The translations under genes were made by a program, and so were the position numbers. The notes below the pieces were generated by a model, which made no database searches, was not told where the DNA came from, and saw only the letters and a list, made by a program, of their open reading frames with translations. Shown piece after piece: positions 17,486 through 25,555 of a stretch of DNA of 64,000 nt. This DNA comes from Streptomyces griseocarneus (GTDB lineage Bacteria; Actinomycetota; Actinomycetes; Streptomycetales; Streptomycetaceae), in contig NZ_BNBL01000016.1 of NCBI RefSeq assembly GCF_014655595.1, forward strand, positions 1-64,000. Direction: 5' to 3'. How positions within the stretch are numbered: the stretch's first letter is position 1; each line of letters starts with the position of its first letter.

Positions 17486-18781
17486 TCAGGAGCGGCCGCC
17501 TTCGGCCGCCTCCAGGCGGGTGGCCGTCTCGTGGGGGCCGCCGGGCCATCCGCCCGGGTACTTGGGGTTGTCGCGGCCGAAGCGGGTGTCGCGGAAGGAC
17601 GCGAGCACGTCGGCGGCGTCGTGCGGGGTGTGTTCCGCGCGGCCGAGGAGTTCGCGTACGGCCACGAGCGCCTCCACGACGGGCACGCTCCGGCAGGCGA
17701 ACCACTCCTCCACGGCCTTCATGCCGCCCGCCTCGTGTTCGTCGCGCAGCGTCCGCGTCAGGTCCGCGAAGGCGGCGGCCAGCTGTGCGTACGGCCTGTG
17801 TTCGGCGGGGGCGAAGGTGGGGGCGATGGCGATGGCCAGGCGGGTCAGGTAGCCGGTGGCGGTGTCGTCGAGCGGGGGGCGGTCCTTGCGGTACTCGTCC
17901 CAGTCGGCCTCGGTGGCCTGGGAGAGGATCCAGCCGAGGTCGCAGGGCTCGCCCTCGGCCAGGAGCACCCGGTTCAGCAGCTCGTACGACAGCCGCGTGC
18001 CCGGGTCCTCGGCGAGGAGCACCGCGTCGTAGAGGTCCTTGGCCTCGGGGTGATGGTCCGTCACCAGCCAGAGGACCTTCCACGCGAGCGACAGCTCGGG
18101 GCTCGCCGTCATCAGGGCCGTGCCCTCGCCCGGCACGGCGGGGGCGGGCAGGGTCTCGTTGAAGACGAAGTCCAGCTGGACCGTGCCCGCCGGTATGCCC
18201 TCGGCCTCCGCCGACCAGGGCAGCACGAGGCGGCGGCCCGGCACCCGGTCGTACGTCCAGATCTCGTCGCTCACCGCGCCGGCCGCGTCGATGCGCACCG
18301 GCCCGCCCGCGGTCGCCGCCTCGGCGGCGCGGGCGATGTCGTCGAGCATCGCGTCGGTGCGCTCGTCGTCGAGCTCCCAGGAGTCGGGCACGACCACGAA
18401 GTCCAGGTCGCCGGGCTCGCGGGCCGCGTCCCCGTACCAGGCCCTGAGCAGCATGCTGCCGCGCAGCACCAGGTGCCCGGCCCACCCGGACCCGGCCACC
18501 GCCGCCAGCACGTGGTCCAGGGCCCGGCGCCGGGCCGCGTACCAGGCCTCGCCCCTGCCCTCGTCCGCGAACTGCGGCTCGCTCAGCCGCATGCCCATCC
18601 TGCGGTGGTTGACCGCCGGGTCGTACGCCGCGCGCTGCAGCACGCCGTCGCCGGCCACCGGGCGCAGCGTCCGCGGCAGGTCCCGCCTCGCGCGCGTCTC
18701 CTCGTCCGGCGGCGTCTGCGGCACGACCGCGTCGTCGTCCCACGGCCCGTAGTCGAACCGCTCCCACGGTGTCGCCGTCAT
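17486..18781 (-). CDS. AbiEii-like nucleotidyltransferase
   Basis: The 431-residue protein contains HLVLRGSMLLRAWYGDAARE followed by PGDLDFVV, the G-S-x(n)-D-x-D pattern of the nucleotidyltransferase domain in AbiEii/AbiGii abortive-infection toxins, at about residues 100-135. A later helical part (SPELSLAWKVLWLVTDHHPE, KDLYDAVLLAE) matches the AbiEii downstream region, where the Lys and Asp are usually conserved. ATG 18781 has GAGGAGGG eight bases upstream and overlaps the stop of the 224-residue gene (ATGA), so the two are translationally coupled. No AbiEi antitoxin is adjacent. It may be a stand-alone nucleotidyltransferase rather than a toxin. Confidence 0.72.
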   Translation of the reverse strand: MTATPWERFDYGPWDDDAVVPQTPPDEETRARRDLPRTLRPVAGDGVLQRAAYDPAVNHRRMGMRLSEPQFADEGRGEAWYAARRRALDHVLAAVAGSGWAGHLVLRGSMLLRAWYGDAAREPGDLDFVVVPDSWELDDERTDAMLDDIARAAEAATAGGPVRIDAAGAVSDEIWTYDRVPGRRLVLPWSAEAEGIPAGTVQLDFVFNETLPAPAVPGEGTALMTASPELSLAWKVLWLVTDHHPEAKDLYDAVLLAEDPGTRLSYELLNRVLLAEGEPCDLGWILSQATEADWDEYRKDRPPLDDTATGYLTRLAIAIAPTFAPAEHRPYAQLAAAFADLTRTLRDEHEAGGMKAVEEWFACRSVPVVEALVAVRELLGRAEHTPHDAADVLASFRDTRFGRDNPKYPGGWPGGPHETATRLEAAEGGRS

Positions 18782-19452
18782 CTCCCCGTACCCTCCTCGT
18801 CGATCCACCCCGCGTCGAGCGACTCGTCGCTGTCGTGCACGACGAACTCCCGCTCGACGGACACGATCTCATCGCCGCGCGCTTGCAGCGCCGCCACCAG
18901 CCCCTCCAGCCGCGCCCGCGCCGTACGGTCGCCGACCAGCCGGCACCGCTGGGTGACGAACCGTTCGGCACGGCCGTCCGCGCGGACGCGGCGGGCGTTG
19001 CGCGAGAGGTGCGCGGCGTGGCGGGAGACGACGTCCGCGAGCGCGACGGTGTCCGCGCCGGGCGCGAGGAGCAGCTTGAGGTGGTGCTCGAAGTAGTAGC
19101 GCCCCCCGAGCACCACGGCCTCCTCGTCGGTGCCCGGCACCCCCTCGGCCCACGGGGTCGACTCGATCTTCGTCCGTACGACGCCGAACCCGGCCTCCCG
19201 CAGGCCGTGAGCGGCCTCCTCGACCGTCCCCCGCATCCCGTCCAGCCCCCCGCGCCCGCGCAGGGTCAGCATCGGCTGGCTCGGCGTCCGCCCCCGCTCG
19301 AGCACGATGTGCGTGAACTTCACGCCGCGCGCCGCCGCGTACGCCTCGAGGGCGGCCACGCCGGCGGGGTCGTCGGCACGGACGGTCAGGTGCGCCTCGA
19401 AGTCGCCACTGAAAGAGGTGGGGGAGGTGGAGGAGGGGATGGTCGGTATCAC
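18778..19452 (-). CDS. Conserved hypothetical protein coupled to the AbiEii-like gene
   Basis: The 224-residue soluble protein has an N-terminal alpha/beta segment (GDFEAHLTVRADDPAGVAAL, KFTHIVLERGRTPSQPMLTL) with repeated beta-strand spacing, then GRYYFEHHLKLLLAP and a C-terminal helical part. The EAHLTV..D start and FEHHLKLLL motif resemble ankyrin-less two-domain proteins seen in Streptomyces, but I cannot assign a family. It starts at GTG 19452 and its stop overlaps the nucleotidyltransferase start, making a two-gene unit. It could be an accessory or neutralising partner; this is positional inference. Confidence 0.72.
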   Translation of the reverse strand: MIPTIPSSTSPTSFSGDFEAHLTVRADDPAGVAALEAYAAARGVKFTHIVLERGRTPSQPMLTLRGRGGLDGMRGTVEEAAHGLREAGFGVVRTKIESTPWAEGVPGTDEEAVVLGGRYYFEHHLKLLLAPGADTVALADVVSRHAAHLSRNARRVRADGRAERFVTQRCRLVGDRTARARLEGLVAALQARGDEIVSVEREFVVHDSDESLDAGWIDEEGTGR

Positions 19453-19582
19453 CGGCAGATGATCTCAGGCCGCCGGCACGCCTCCGTCGGCACGTCTCCG
19501 CCGGCCGGCGCCGGGGCGCGGGCGAGTGCGTCAGGCGCCGCTGCCACGCGCCTGTGGGGGCGCTGCCGGCCGGTGGCACCAT

Positions 19583-19623
19583 CGGAAGGGCGGCCTCACG
19601 GAAGGGCAGCCTCTCGGAAGGGG
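19583..19623 (+). repeat. Two-and-a-half 16-bp direct repeats before the lanthipeptide gene
   Basis: CGGAAGGGCGGCCTCA, CGGAAGGGCAGCCTCT and a partial CGGAAGGGG follow one another without spacing. The last partial copy supplies the GGAAGGGG ribosome-binding site of the precursor gene at 19634. Confidence 0.7.
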
Positions 19624-19633
19624 ATGACGACGG

Positions 19634-19753
19634 ATGGTGCTCCTCGACCTGCAGGCCATGAAGCCTGAGGAGAACGACGACGCCCGGCAGGCCTTCGGCC
19701 ACAGCGTGGACAACAGCGGCGTCAGCATCCTGCTCTGCCACGACGACGACTGA
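19634..19753 (+). CDS. SapB/AmfS-type class III lanthipeptide precursor (39 aa)
   Basis: The 39-residue peptide starts MVLLDLQAMKPEENDD. The LLDLQ.M leader is the recognition motif shared by RamS, AmfS and other class III precursors. The core ends HSVDNSGVSILLCHDDD, with Ser28-x2-Ser31-x3-Cys35, the spacing that forms a labionin or lanthionine ring. Ser24 could add dehydration. It should be phosphorylated, dehydrated and cyclised by a LanKC enzyme, giving a surfactant-like peptide linked to aerial growth in relatives. No LanKC, protease or ABC exporter gene lies nearby, so it is an orphan precursor. GGAAGGGG lies about ten bases before ATG. Confidence 0.75.
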   Translation: MVLLDLQAMKPEENDDARQAFGHSVDNSGVSILLCHDDD

Positions 19754-19794
19754 CGACGCCATGGGGGCACCCGTGCGGTGCCCCGCTGCGCCCC

Positions 19795-20190
19795 TCACCG
19801 CATCGCGTCGGGCTCCAGCAACGCCTTGAGACCCTGCGCTATCTCCTCCACGTCACGCATCCGCCCTGTCGTCACGGCGAGGACCAAGCGTTCCGCGGCG
19901 TCGATCTCCGGGCGCAGCTGGACCCCGTGCATCGCGAGAAACGTGACGCACGACAGCCAGGCCGTGCGCTTGTTGCCGTCGATCAGCGGGTGGTTGATCG
20001 ACAGGGCCTGGAGCAGCGCGGCTCCCTTGCCGGTCAGGTCCGGGTACACCTCGTGCCCGTACATCTCGGCAGCCGGCCGGTGCACAGCGGACTCCAGCTG
20101 TCCCGTGTCGCGGAGCACGACAGGCGTGTCATCGGCGCAGGCATACCCGGCGACAGTCAGGGCGTCCTCGGGGGTCAGGTAGGCGGGCAT
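19795..20190 (-). CDS. doc: Doc-type Fic-domain toxin
   Basis: The 131-residue protein has Doc length and the Fic active-site motif INHPLIDGNKRTAWLS at residues 66-80 (His67, Asn73, Lys74, Arg75). This is the HxFx(D/A)xNKRT form typical of Doc rather than the HPFxxGNGR form of AMPylating Fic enzymes. Doc toxins phosphorylate EF-Tu and stop translation. The N-terminus MPAYLTPEDALTVAG and C-terminal helix match Doc. ATG 20190 overlaps the antitoxin stop (TGATG), so expression is coupled. Confidence 0.88.
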   Translation of the reverse strand: MPAYLTPEDALTVAGYACADDTPVVLRDTGQLESAVHRPAAEMYGHEVYPDLTGKGAALLQALSINHPLIDGNKRTAWLSCVTFLAMHGVQLRPEIDAAERLVLAVTTGRMRDVEEIAQGLKALLEPDAMR

Positions 20191-20387
20191 CACTTGAGCC
20201 GGTCCATGAGCTCGCGCCACTTCTCCGCCTGCTCCTGCGCCGTCTGACGCACCATCGCCCGGTGGGCCGCGCCGAGGTACTCGTCGACAGCGAGCAGCAC
20301 GACGTCGTGCACCTCGAGCCCCTCCCGCTTCGCACAACGCCGGAGCGCGTCCACCTGATCGCCCCGAAGGCTCACATTCATGCTCAT
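20190..20387 (-). CDS. Ribbon-helix-helix-type antitoxin of the Doc pair
   Basis: The 65-residue protein begins MSMNVSLRGDQVDALRRCAK, with a short strand followed by helices, the pattern of CopG/ParD-like ribbon-helix-helix proteins. A charged helical tail (QEQAEKWRELMDRLK) is suited to binding the toxin. It lies directly upstream of doc with a one-base overlap. It should neutralise Doc and bind the operon promoter. It differs from the classic Phd antitoxin in lacking the Phd/YefM N-terminus. ATG 20381 is an alternative start. Confidence 0.75.
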   Translation of the reverse strand: MSMNVSLRGDQVDALRRCAKREGLEVHDVVLLAVDEYLGAAHRAMVRQTAQEQAEKWRELMDRLK

Positions 20388-20468
20388 GCCGGAACCTTAC
20401 GGAGCGAAGCGCTGCTCCAGTACTGCTTATTCCGCGAGCACCTGGCAGGGCGCATCGTTCGGCCCCGC

Positions 20469-20918
20469 TTACGCAGGTGCCGCCCACTCGTAGACGTAGC
20501 GGTTGGCGGGGCGGTCGAAGGTGACCGGGACCGCGTGGGGCGGCAGGTCGAATTCCTGTTCCGTCCATTGGAGAAGGGCCGCTGCCAGGCCCTCCGGTTG
20601 GTAGTCCGTCTCCGGGAGCTGGACGCGGTGGATCGTGATGAGGGTGTGCGGGCCCGGTGAGGCGGCGGTGAGGGCTGGGGTGGCCAGGGTCAGGCCGTGG
20701 TGGAGCCAGGTCGCTTCGGCGGGGGTCAGGCGCTTGCCTTCGCGGTCCGTGGGGGGATGGGTCAGGACGGGGCCGGCGTCGAGCCAGACCCCGTCCGTGA
20801 CCTGCTCACCGCGAGCCGGCGGCCCGGGCGTCGCCGTCGCCGAGGCCGTCAGCTCGATCCAGATGCCCCACGGGCCCCGAAGCAGCCGGTAGCGGGTCGT
20901 ACGCGGCCCCTCAGGCAT
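20469..20918 (-). CDS. Hypothetical protein coupled to msrA
   Basis: The 149-residue soluble protein has no signal peptide or membrane segment. Readable features are TRYRLLRGPWGIWIELTASA near the N-terminus and a C-terminal YVYEWAAPA. Its ATG 20918 overlaps the msrA stop codon region by eight bases, which suggests translational coupling downstream of msrA. I recognise no family. Codon usage is like that of its neighbours, so it is probably real. Confidence 0.65.
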   Translation of the reverse strand: MPEGPRTTRYRLLRGPWGIWIELTASATATPGPPARGEQVTDGVWLDAGPVLTHPPTDREGKRLTPAEATWLHHGLTLATPALTAASPGPHTLITIHRVQLPETDYQPEGLAAALLQWTEQEFDLPPHAVPVTFDRPANRYVYEWAAPA

Positions 20919-21579
20919 CCGGAGACGGCGCCTGGGCCACGCCGATCGGGCAGCTCACGCCCGTTCCGCCGATGCCGCAGTAGCCGGCGGGGTTCTTCGC
21001 CAAGTACTGCTGGTGGTACGGCTCGGCATGGAAAAGGGGGCCCGCCGGGAGGATTTCCGTGGTGATGGGGCCGTAGCCGTTGGCGTCCAGGACCGGCTGG
21101 TAGGCGTCGCGGGAGGATTCGGCGGTCTTCTGCTGGGCGGGGGAGTGGGTGTAGACCGCCGAGCGGTACTGGGTGCCGTGGTCGTTGCCCTGGCGGTGGC
21201 CCTGGGTGGGGTCGTGGGACTCCCAGAAGAGCTTGAGCAGGGACGCGTAGGAGATCACCGAGGGGTCGAAGACGACGCGGACGACCTCCGTGTGGCCGGT
21301 GCGGCCGCTGCAGACCTCTTCGTAGGAGGGGTGGGGGGTGTGGCCGCCCTGGTAGCCGACGAGGGTGGTCCAGACGCCCTCGGCCTGCCAGAAGATCCGC
21401 TCGGCGCCCCAGAAGCAGCCCAGGCCGAAGTCCGCGACGTCCAGGCCCTCGGGGTAGGGGGCTGCCAGCGGCGTGCCCAGGACGGTGTGGCGGTCCTGGA
21501 GCGGGAACTGCGGGGCCGGGCGGCCCGGCAGGGCTTCGTCGGGGGTGGGGAGGCGGGTCTCGCGGCGGCCGAACAGCAT
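20911..21579 (-). CDS. msrA: Peptide methionine (S)-S-oxide reductase
   Basis: The 222-residue enzyme reduces methionine-S-sulfoxide in proteins. The signature GLGCFWGAERIFWQ gives the nucleophile Cys55. YQGGHTPHPSYEEVCSGRTG and ESHDPTQGHRQGNDHGTQYR are typical, and the C-terminal GYCGIGGTGVSCPIG supplies resolving cysteines. It carries a 50-residue N-terminal extension usual in actinobacteria. ATG 21579 has GGAG upstream. Regeneration by thioredoxin is expected from the family. Confidence 0.95.
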   Translation of the reverse strand: MLFGRRETRLPTPDEALPGRPAPQFPLQDRHTVLGTPLAAPYPEGLDVADFGLGCFWGAERIFWQAEGVWTTLVGYQGGHTPHPSYEEVCSGRTGHTEVVRVVFDPSVISYASLLKLFWESHDPTQGHRQGNDHGTQYRSAVYTHSPAQQKTAESSRDAYQPVLDANGYGPITTEILPAGPLFHAEPYHQQYLAKNPAGYCGIGGTGVSCPIGVAQAPSPDA

Positions 21580-21643
21580 GGTGGTCTCCAACGTCGGTCC
21601 AACGGGGCGGGCGGCGGGCGTCACCGGCTACAACGGCGCCCGC

Positions 21644-22735
21644 TCACGCGGAATTCCGGCCGGACTCCCAGCCGGCGACGGCCACCGCGCGGTACGAGGC
21701 GTACGCCGCGACGGGATCCGGCTCGTACGTCCACGGGATCGCGCCGATGTGGCCGTCGATCTTGCGGAACTGCTCGAGGGCCTCGCCGTAGCGTTCGGCG
21801 CGCACCAGGAACCAGGCCAGCAGGTGGCGGACGTGCGGCAGCACCGGGTGGTCGTCGGGGGCGTGCGTGACGGCGTACTGCGCGGCCTCGATGGCGTCGC
21901 GGATCACCGCGCTCCGGAACAGGCTCCGCACCAGCTGCACGTCGGGCAGGTGGTCGTGGACGGCGAACAGCGGCAGCGCGGGCAGCAGGCTGCCCTGCGG
22001 CGCGCTCGCCGCGGCCCGCCGGGCGAAGGCCTCGGCCTTCTCCTGGGAGCCGTGCCACTTGGAGCTCCAGTAGCGCAGGGCCGCCAGGTGCGCCCCCATG
22101 TGCTGCGGGGCGCGGGCCGCGACGGCCTCCCAGGCGGACTGGAACTCCGCCTCGCTCGCGCCGAGCCCGCGTGCCACGCCCAGGCCGATGATCGCGGGCA
22201 CCACGTCGCCGGGCGCCAGCCGCTCCGCCTCGGCGCAGACCGTACGGGCCTCCTCGAGGATCATCCGGAAGTCCTGGGAGGAGGGGTCGCGCAGCGCCTG
22301 CTGGACCAGGAACTCGGCCTGCACCATCGCGCCGCCCGCGTCCTCGGGCGCCACCACGCGCCAGTGGCGCAGCCACATCCCGCCCGTGCCGGGGGTCGCG
22401 GCAAGCTCGTGGACCGCCGCCCCGGCCAGGGTCTGCACCCGCTGCCAGCGCAGCTCGGCCGCGGTCGTGGCGTCGGTGCGGCGCAGGAGGTCGGCGGCGG
22501 GCTTCCAGTCCTGGGTGCGGCGGGCCTCGTCCACGGCGGCCAGCAGGTCCGGGTCGGGGCCGGGCAGGCGCAGGTCCAGCTGCCCGGGCGGTACGAAGCC
22601 GTGCGCGCCGAGCGGGTCCACGGCCGGCCCGGCGCCCGCCGCGGCCGCCTGTCCGGCGCGCCGGCGGCGCAGCGCGGGCATCACCACGAGGCCGCACAGC
22701 AGCGTGACGGCGAGCAGGATGAAGAGGAACTCCAT
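21644..22735 (-). CDS. Membrane-anchored tetratricopeptide-like protein
   Basis: The 363-residue protein has one N-terminal transmembrane helix (MEFLFILLAVTLLCGLVVMP) followed by RRRR, so the bulk is probably cytoplasmic. The rest is alpha-helical with TPR-like repeats (DWKPAADLLRR, AAAQYAVTHAPDDHPVLPHV-like, RYGEALEQFRKIDGHIGAIP). No catalytic motif was seen. TPR-like domains bind partner proteins. ATG 22735 has AGGAC upstream. It is divergent from metB across about 120 bp. Confidence 0.75.
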   Translation of the reverse strand: MEFLFILLAVTLLCGLVVMPALRRRRAGQAAAAGAGPAVDPLGAHGFVPPGQLDLRLPGPDPDLLAAVDEARRTQDWKPAADLLRRTDATTAAELRWQRVQTLAGAAVHELAATPGTGGMWLRHWRVVAPEDAGGAMVQAEFLVQQALRDPSSQDFRMILEEARTVCAEAERLAPGDVVPAIIGLGVARGLGASEAEFQSAWEAVAARAPQHMGAHLAALRYWSSKWHGSQEKAEAFARRAAASAPQGSLLPALPLFAVHDHLPDVQLVRSLFRSAVIRDAIEAAQYAVTHAPDDHPVLPHVRHLLAWFLVRAERYGEALEQFRKIDGHIGAIPWTYEPDPVAAYASYRAVAVAGWESGRNSA

Positions 22736-22858
22736 GATTGTCCTGAATGCTGGGAACGAAGGCCGACGAGGGTACAACGCGACAAACCGGCGGATCGTTC
22801 ATCCGCACGTTACAAGTGAACAGGAGCGTTCTGGGCTACGGGCACTACTCTCGGATGG

Positions 22859-24004
22859 ATGAGCGACCAGCACAGCTTCGAGACCCTCGCCATTCACGCC
22901 GGGCAGGAGGCGGACCCGCTGACCGGGGCCGTCGTGCCGCCCATCTACCAAGTCTCCACCTACAAGCAGGACGGTGTCGGCGGGCTGCGCGGCGGCTACG
23001 AGTACAGCCGCAGTGGCAATCCCACGCGCACCGCCCTGGAAGAGAACCTGGCGGCCCTCGAGGGCGGCGTCCGGGGCCTGGCCTTCGCGTCGGGTCTGGC
23101 GGCCGAGGACTGCCTGCTGCGCACGCTGCTCGCGCCCGGTGACCACGTGGTGATCCCGAACGACGCCTACGGCGGTACGTTCCGTCTCTTCGCCAAGGTC
23201 GTCGGCCGCTGGGGCGTGGAGTGGTCGGTGGCCGACACCTCCGACCCGGCCGCCGTGCGCGCCGCGATCCGTCCGCAGACCAAGGCGGTCTGGGTCGAGA
23301 CCCCGTCGAACCCGCTGCTCGGCATCACCGACATCGCCGCCGTCGCGGGCGTGGCCCACGAGGCCGGCGCCAAGCTGGTCGTGGACAACACCTTCGCCAG
23401 CCCCTACCTCCAGCAGCCGCTGGCGCTGGGCGCGGACGTCGTCGTGCACTCCACCACCAAGTACATGGGCGGTCACTCGGACGTCGTCGGCGGCGCGCTG
23501 ATCACCTCCGACGCCGGCCTCGGCGAGGAACTGGCCTACCACCAGAACGCGATGGGTGCCGTCGCCGGCCCCTTCGACTCCTGGCTGACGCTGCGCGGCA
23601 TCAAGACCCTGGCCGTGCGCATGGACCGGCACACCGCCAACGCCGAGCGCGTGGTGGAGCTGCTGGTCGCGCACCCGAAGGTGACGCAGGTGTACTACCC
23701 GGGCCTGCCCGAGCACCCGCTGCACGAGGTGGCCGCCAAGCAGATGCGCGCCTTCGGCGGCATGGTGTCCTTCCGCGTCGCGGGCGGCGAGGAGGCGGCG
23801 GTCGAGGTCTGCAACCGCGCCAAGCTGTTCACGCTGGGTGAGTCCCTGGGCGGCGTCGAGTCGCTCATCGAGCACCCGGGCCGCATGACGCACGCCTCGG
23901 TGGCCGGCTCCCAGCTGGAGGTCCCGGCGGACCTGGTGCGCGCCTCGGTGGGCATCGAGTCGGCGGACGACCTGCTGGCCGACCTCACGCAGGCGCTGGG
24001 CTAG
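22859..24004 (+). CDS. metB: Cystathionine gamma-synthase (Cys/Met metabolism PLP enzyme)
   Basis: The 381-residue PLP enzyme joins O-acylhomoserine with cysteine to make cystathionine, or acts as a gamma-lyase in related members. Motifs are ETLAIHAGQEADPLTGAVVP, YEYSRSGNPTR, VVDNTFASPYLQQPL and the PLP lysine K201 in HSTTKYMGGHSD. The C-terminus has SLGGVESLIEHPGRMTHASV. Length and motifs fit the actinobacterial MetB group, but synthase and lyase cannot be separated reliably by eye. ATG 22859 is preceded by CTCTCGGATGG with no strong ribosome-binding site. A small hairpin follows. Confidence 0.9.
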   Translation: MSDQHSFETLAIHAGQEADPLTGAVVPPIYQVSTYKQDGVGGLRGGYEYSRSGNPTRTALEENLAALEGGVRGLAFASGLAAEDCLLRTLLAPGDHVVIPNDAYGGTFRLFAKVVGRWGVEWSVADTSDPAAVRAAIRPQTKAVWVETPSNPLLGITDIAAVAGVAHEAGAKLVVDNTFASPYLQQPLALGADVVVHSTTKYMGGHSDVVGGALITSDAGLGEELAYHQNAMGAVAGPFDSWLTLRGIKTLAVRMDRHTANAERVVELLVAHPKVTQVYYPGLPEHPLHEVAAKQMRAFGGMVSFRVAGGEEAAVEVCNRAKLFTLGESLGGVESLIEHPGRMTHASVAGSQLEVPADLVRASVGIESADDLLADLTQALG

Positions 24005-24017
24005 CCGTAACGCGCAC

Positions 24018-24034
24018 GGGGAGCCCGGCTCCCC
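24018..24034 (+). terminator. Short hairpin after metB
   Basis: GGGGAGCC and GGCTCCCC are separated by one C, 14 bp after the metB stop, between convergent genes. Confidence 0.5.
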
Positions 24035-24053
24035 GGCGCCGCTGCGGGAGTCC

Positions 24054-24305
24054 TCATCCGTCCCGCGGCGGCGGGGCCTGCCACGCCGGCCGGGCCGACC
24101 ACGGCTCGGCGGTCGCGGCCCAGACGCCGAAGGCCACCGCCGCCGCCAGGAGCAGCGCCCACCCCGCCGCCCGCAGCGCCCTGCGGCGCCGCAGCAGCCG
24201 CCGCCCGCGTTCGGCGGCCCGTACGGCGAGGTCCGTGGGGACCTGTGCGCGCGGGCCGTCCAGCAGGTGGCGGAGCCGGGTCTCCCGGCGGTCCTGGCCG
24301 CTCAT
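24054..24305 (-). CDS. Small single-pass membrane protein downstream of a sigma factor gene
   Basis: The 83-residue protein has a basic N-terminal half (SGQDRRETRLRHLLDGPRAQ, RRLLRRRRALRAAG), one transmembrane helix (WALLLAAAVAFGVWAA) and a short Pro/Trp-rich tail. It lies downstream of the small sigma factor gene on the same strand, the position and topology of some anti-sigma factors. However, it has no zinc motif or recognisable anti-sigma domain, so that role is only suggested by position. Confidence 0.6.
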   Translation of the reverse strand: MSGQDRRETRLRHLLDGPRAQVPTDLAVRAAERGRRLLRRRRALRAAGWALLLAAAVAFGVWAATAEPWSARPAWQAPPPRDG

Positions 24306-24363
24306 GGCGGCGCGGCGCCGGTCGTGGCGGCGGGGCCGGGGCGCACCACGCGGTCGCGGCCGG

Positions 24364-24780
24364 TCATGGCAGCGCGGCCGCGGCCCGGGCGCAGACGGCT
24401 CGTACGCGCCGTACGGACAGTCCCAGCCGGGCCGCGATCTGTTCTTCGGGCACGTCCTCGTACAGCCGCAGTACGAGCACGAGGCGTTCGCGGGGCGGGA
24501 AGGCGCCGAGCGGTCCGCCGGGGGCGGGGCGGCGGCGCCAGGCCGTGCGGGCGTAGCGGTGCGCGAGCTCCTGGCGGGCGCGGTCGTACGGGTCCTCGCC
24601 GCGGAGGGTGTCCCAGGCGGCGTACGTACGGGCCAGGGCGGCGGTCAGGAGGTGCTCGGCGGCCGCCCGCTCGCCGGTCAGCAGCCGCGCGGCGTGCAGC
24701 AGCCTGCCGCCCGCACCCGCGACGAACGCCTCGAACTCCCGGGCCCGGCGGCGTTCCCGGGCGGACTGCCGCTCACGCAC
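24364..24780 (-). CDS. Small SigE-family-like RNA polymerase sigma factor
   Basis: The 138-residue protein contains a shortened region 2-like part (EFEAFVAGAGGRLLHAARLL, ALARTYAAWDTLRGEDPYDR) and a sigma-70 region 4 helix-turn-helix (LGAFPPRERLVLVLRLYEDV, PEEQIAARLGLSVRRVRAVC). It resembles the SigE-type ECF group of actinobacteria but is shorter than usual and lacks the typical promoter-melting residues of region 2. The GTG start at 24780 has its GGAGGG too close, so an upstream TTG (about 24816) may be the true start. It follows the MarR gene by 33 bp. Confidence 0.72.
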   Translation of the reverse strand: MRERQSARERRRAREFEAFVAGAGGRLLHAARLLTGERAAAEHLLTAALARTYAAWDTLRGEDPYDRARQELAHRYARTAWRRRPAPGGPLGAFPPRERLVLVLRLYEDVPEEQIAARLGLSVRRVRAVCARAAAALP

Positions 24781-24812
24781 CCCTCCAGGACAGGGCAGGC
24801 CGTGCGGCCGGG

Positions 24813-25316
24813 TCAAGAGGCCGGCGGCACCTGGGGGGCCTGGGTGAAGTGGATCTCGGAGAGCGCGGCGTTGAAGCGGGTCAGCAGGTTGCAGAAGATC
24901 TCGCGCTCGTCCTCCGCCCAGCCCTCCGTCACCAGCGCCATCAGCTCGCGCCGCGAGGCGCGCACCTCCTCCAGGCGGGCCTTGCCGCGCGGCGAGAGCT
25001 GCAGGACGACGGCGCGGCCGTCCTCGGGGTGCGAGGTGCGCTTGACCAGGCCGGTGTCCACCAGCGGCGCGACCTGGCGGGTGACGGTCGAGGAGTCGAT
25101 CCCCATGCCGGCCGCGAGCGCCTTGACGCCCATCGGGCCTTCCTGGTCGAGCCGGTTGAGCAGCAGGTAGGCGGCGCGGTCCATGGAGTTGTGGACCCGG
25201 CCGACGCCGCCGAGCCGGGTCTGCTCGGCACGGCGGGCGAAGACGGCAACCTGGTGCTGGAGGGCGTCGAGGACGCCGGGGGCGAGGTCGGTCGTCATGT
25301 CCTGAGGGGTGGGCAT
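24813..25316 (-). CDS. MarR-family transcriptional regulator
   Basis: The 167-residue protein has the MarR winged helix in full. DRAAYLLLNRLDQEGPMGVK is followed by ALAAGMGIDSSTVTRQVAPL as recognition helix, and TGLVKRTSHPEDGRAVVLQL as the wing with the conserved DGR. Flanking helices mediate dimerisation. Start ATG 25316 gives MPTPQDMTTDL; the internal ATG 25298 is also possible and neither has a good ribosome-binding site. It is divergent from ilvA and may control that gene or the downstream sigma factor; no operator was identified. Confidence 0.88.
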   Translation of the reverse strand: MPTPQDMTTDLAPGVLDALQHQVAVFARRAEQTRLGGVGRVHNSMDRAAYLLLNRLDQEGPMGVKALAAGMGIDSSTVTRQVAPLVDTGLVKRTSHPEDGRAVVLQLSPRGKARLEEVRASRRELMALVTEGWAEDEREIFCNLLTRFNAALSEIHFTQAPQVPPAS

Positions 25317-25555
25317 GGCTGGGACTCACTTCGTACGACGGCAGGGAATGGGCGGGGAACTGCTGAGAATGGGGGACAGAGTACGCGGCCCGGCGCCCGT
25401 TCGTACCAGTGCTCGGCAAACCGGTCGGTATGCCGGTATCCGGCGCCGGCGGTCCGCCGTACCCGTGCGACGCCCCGTGCGACGCCGCCGAGGTGTCGCC
25501 GCGGTGCCGTCGCGTGGCCCACGCGGGCTCGCGGGCGCGGCGGGATACTGACGTC

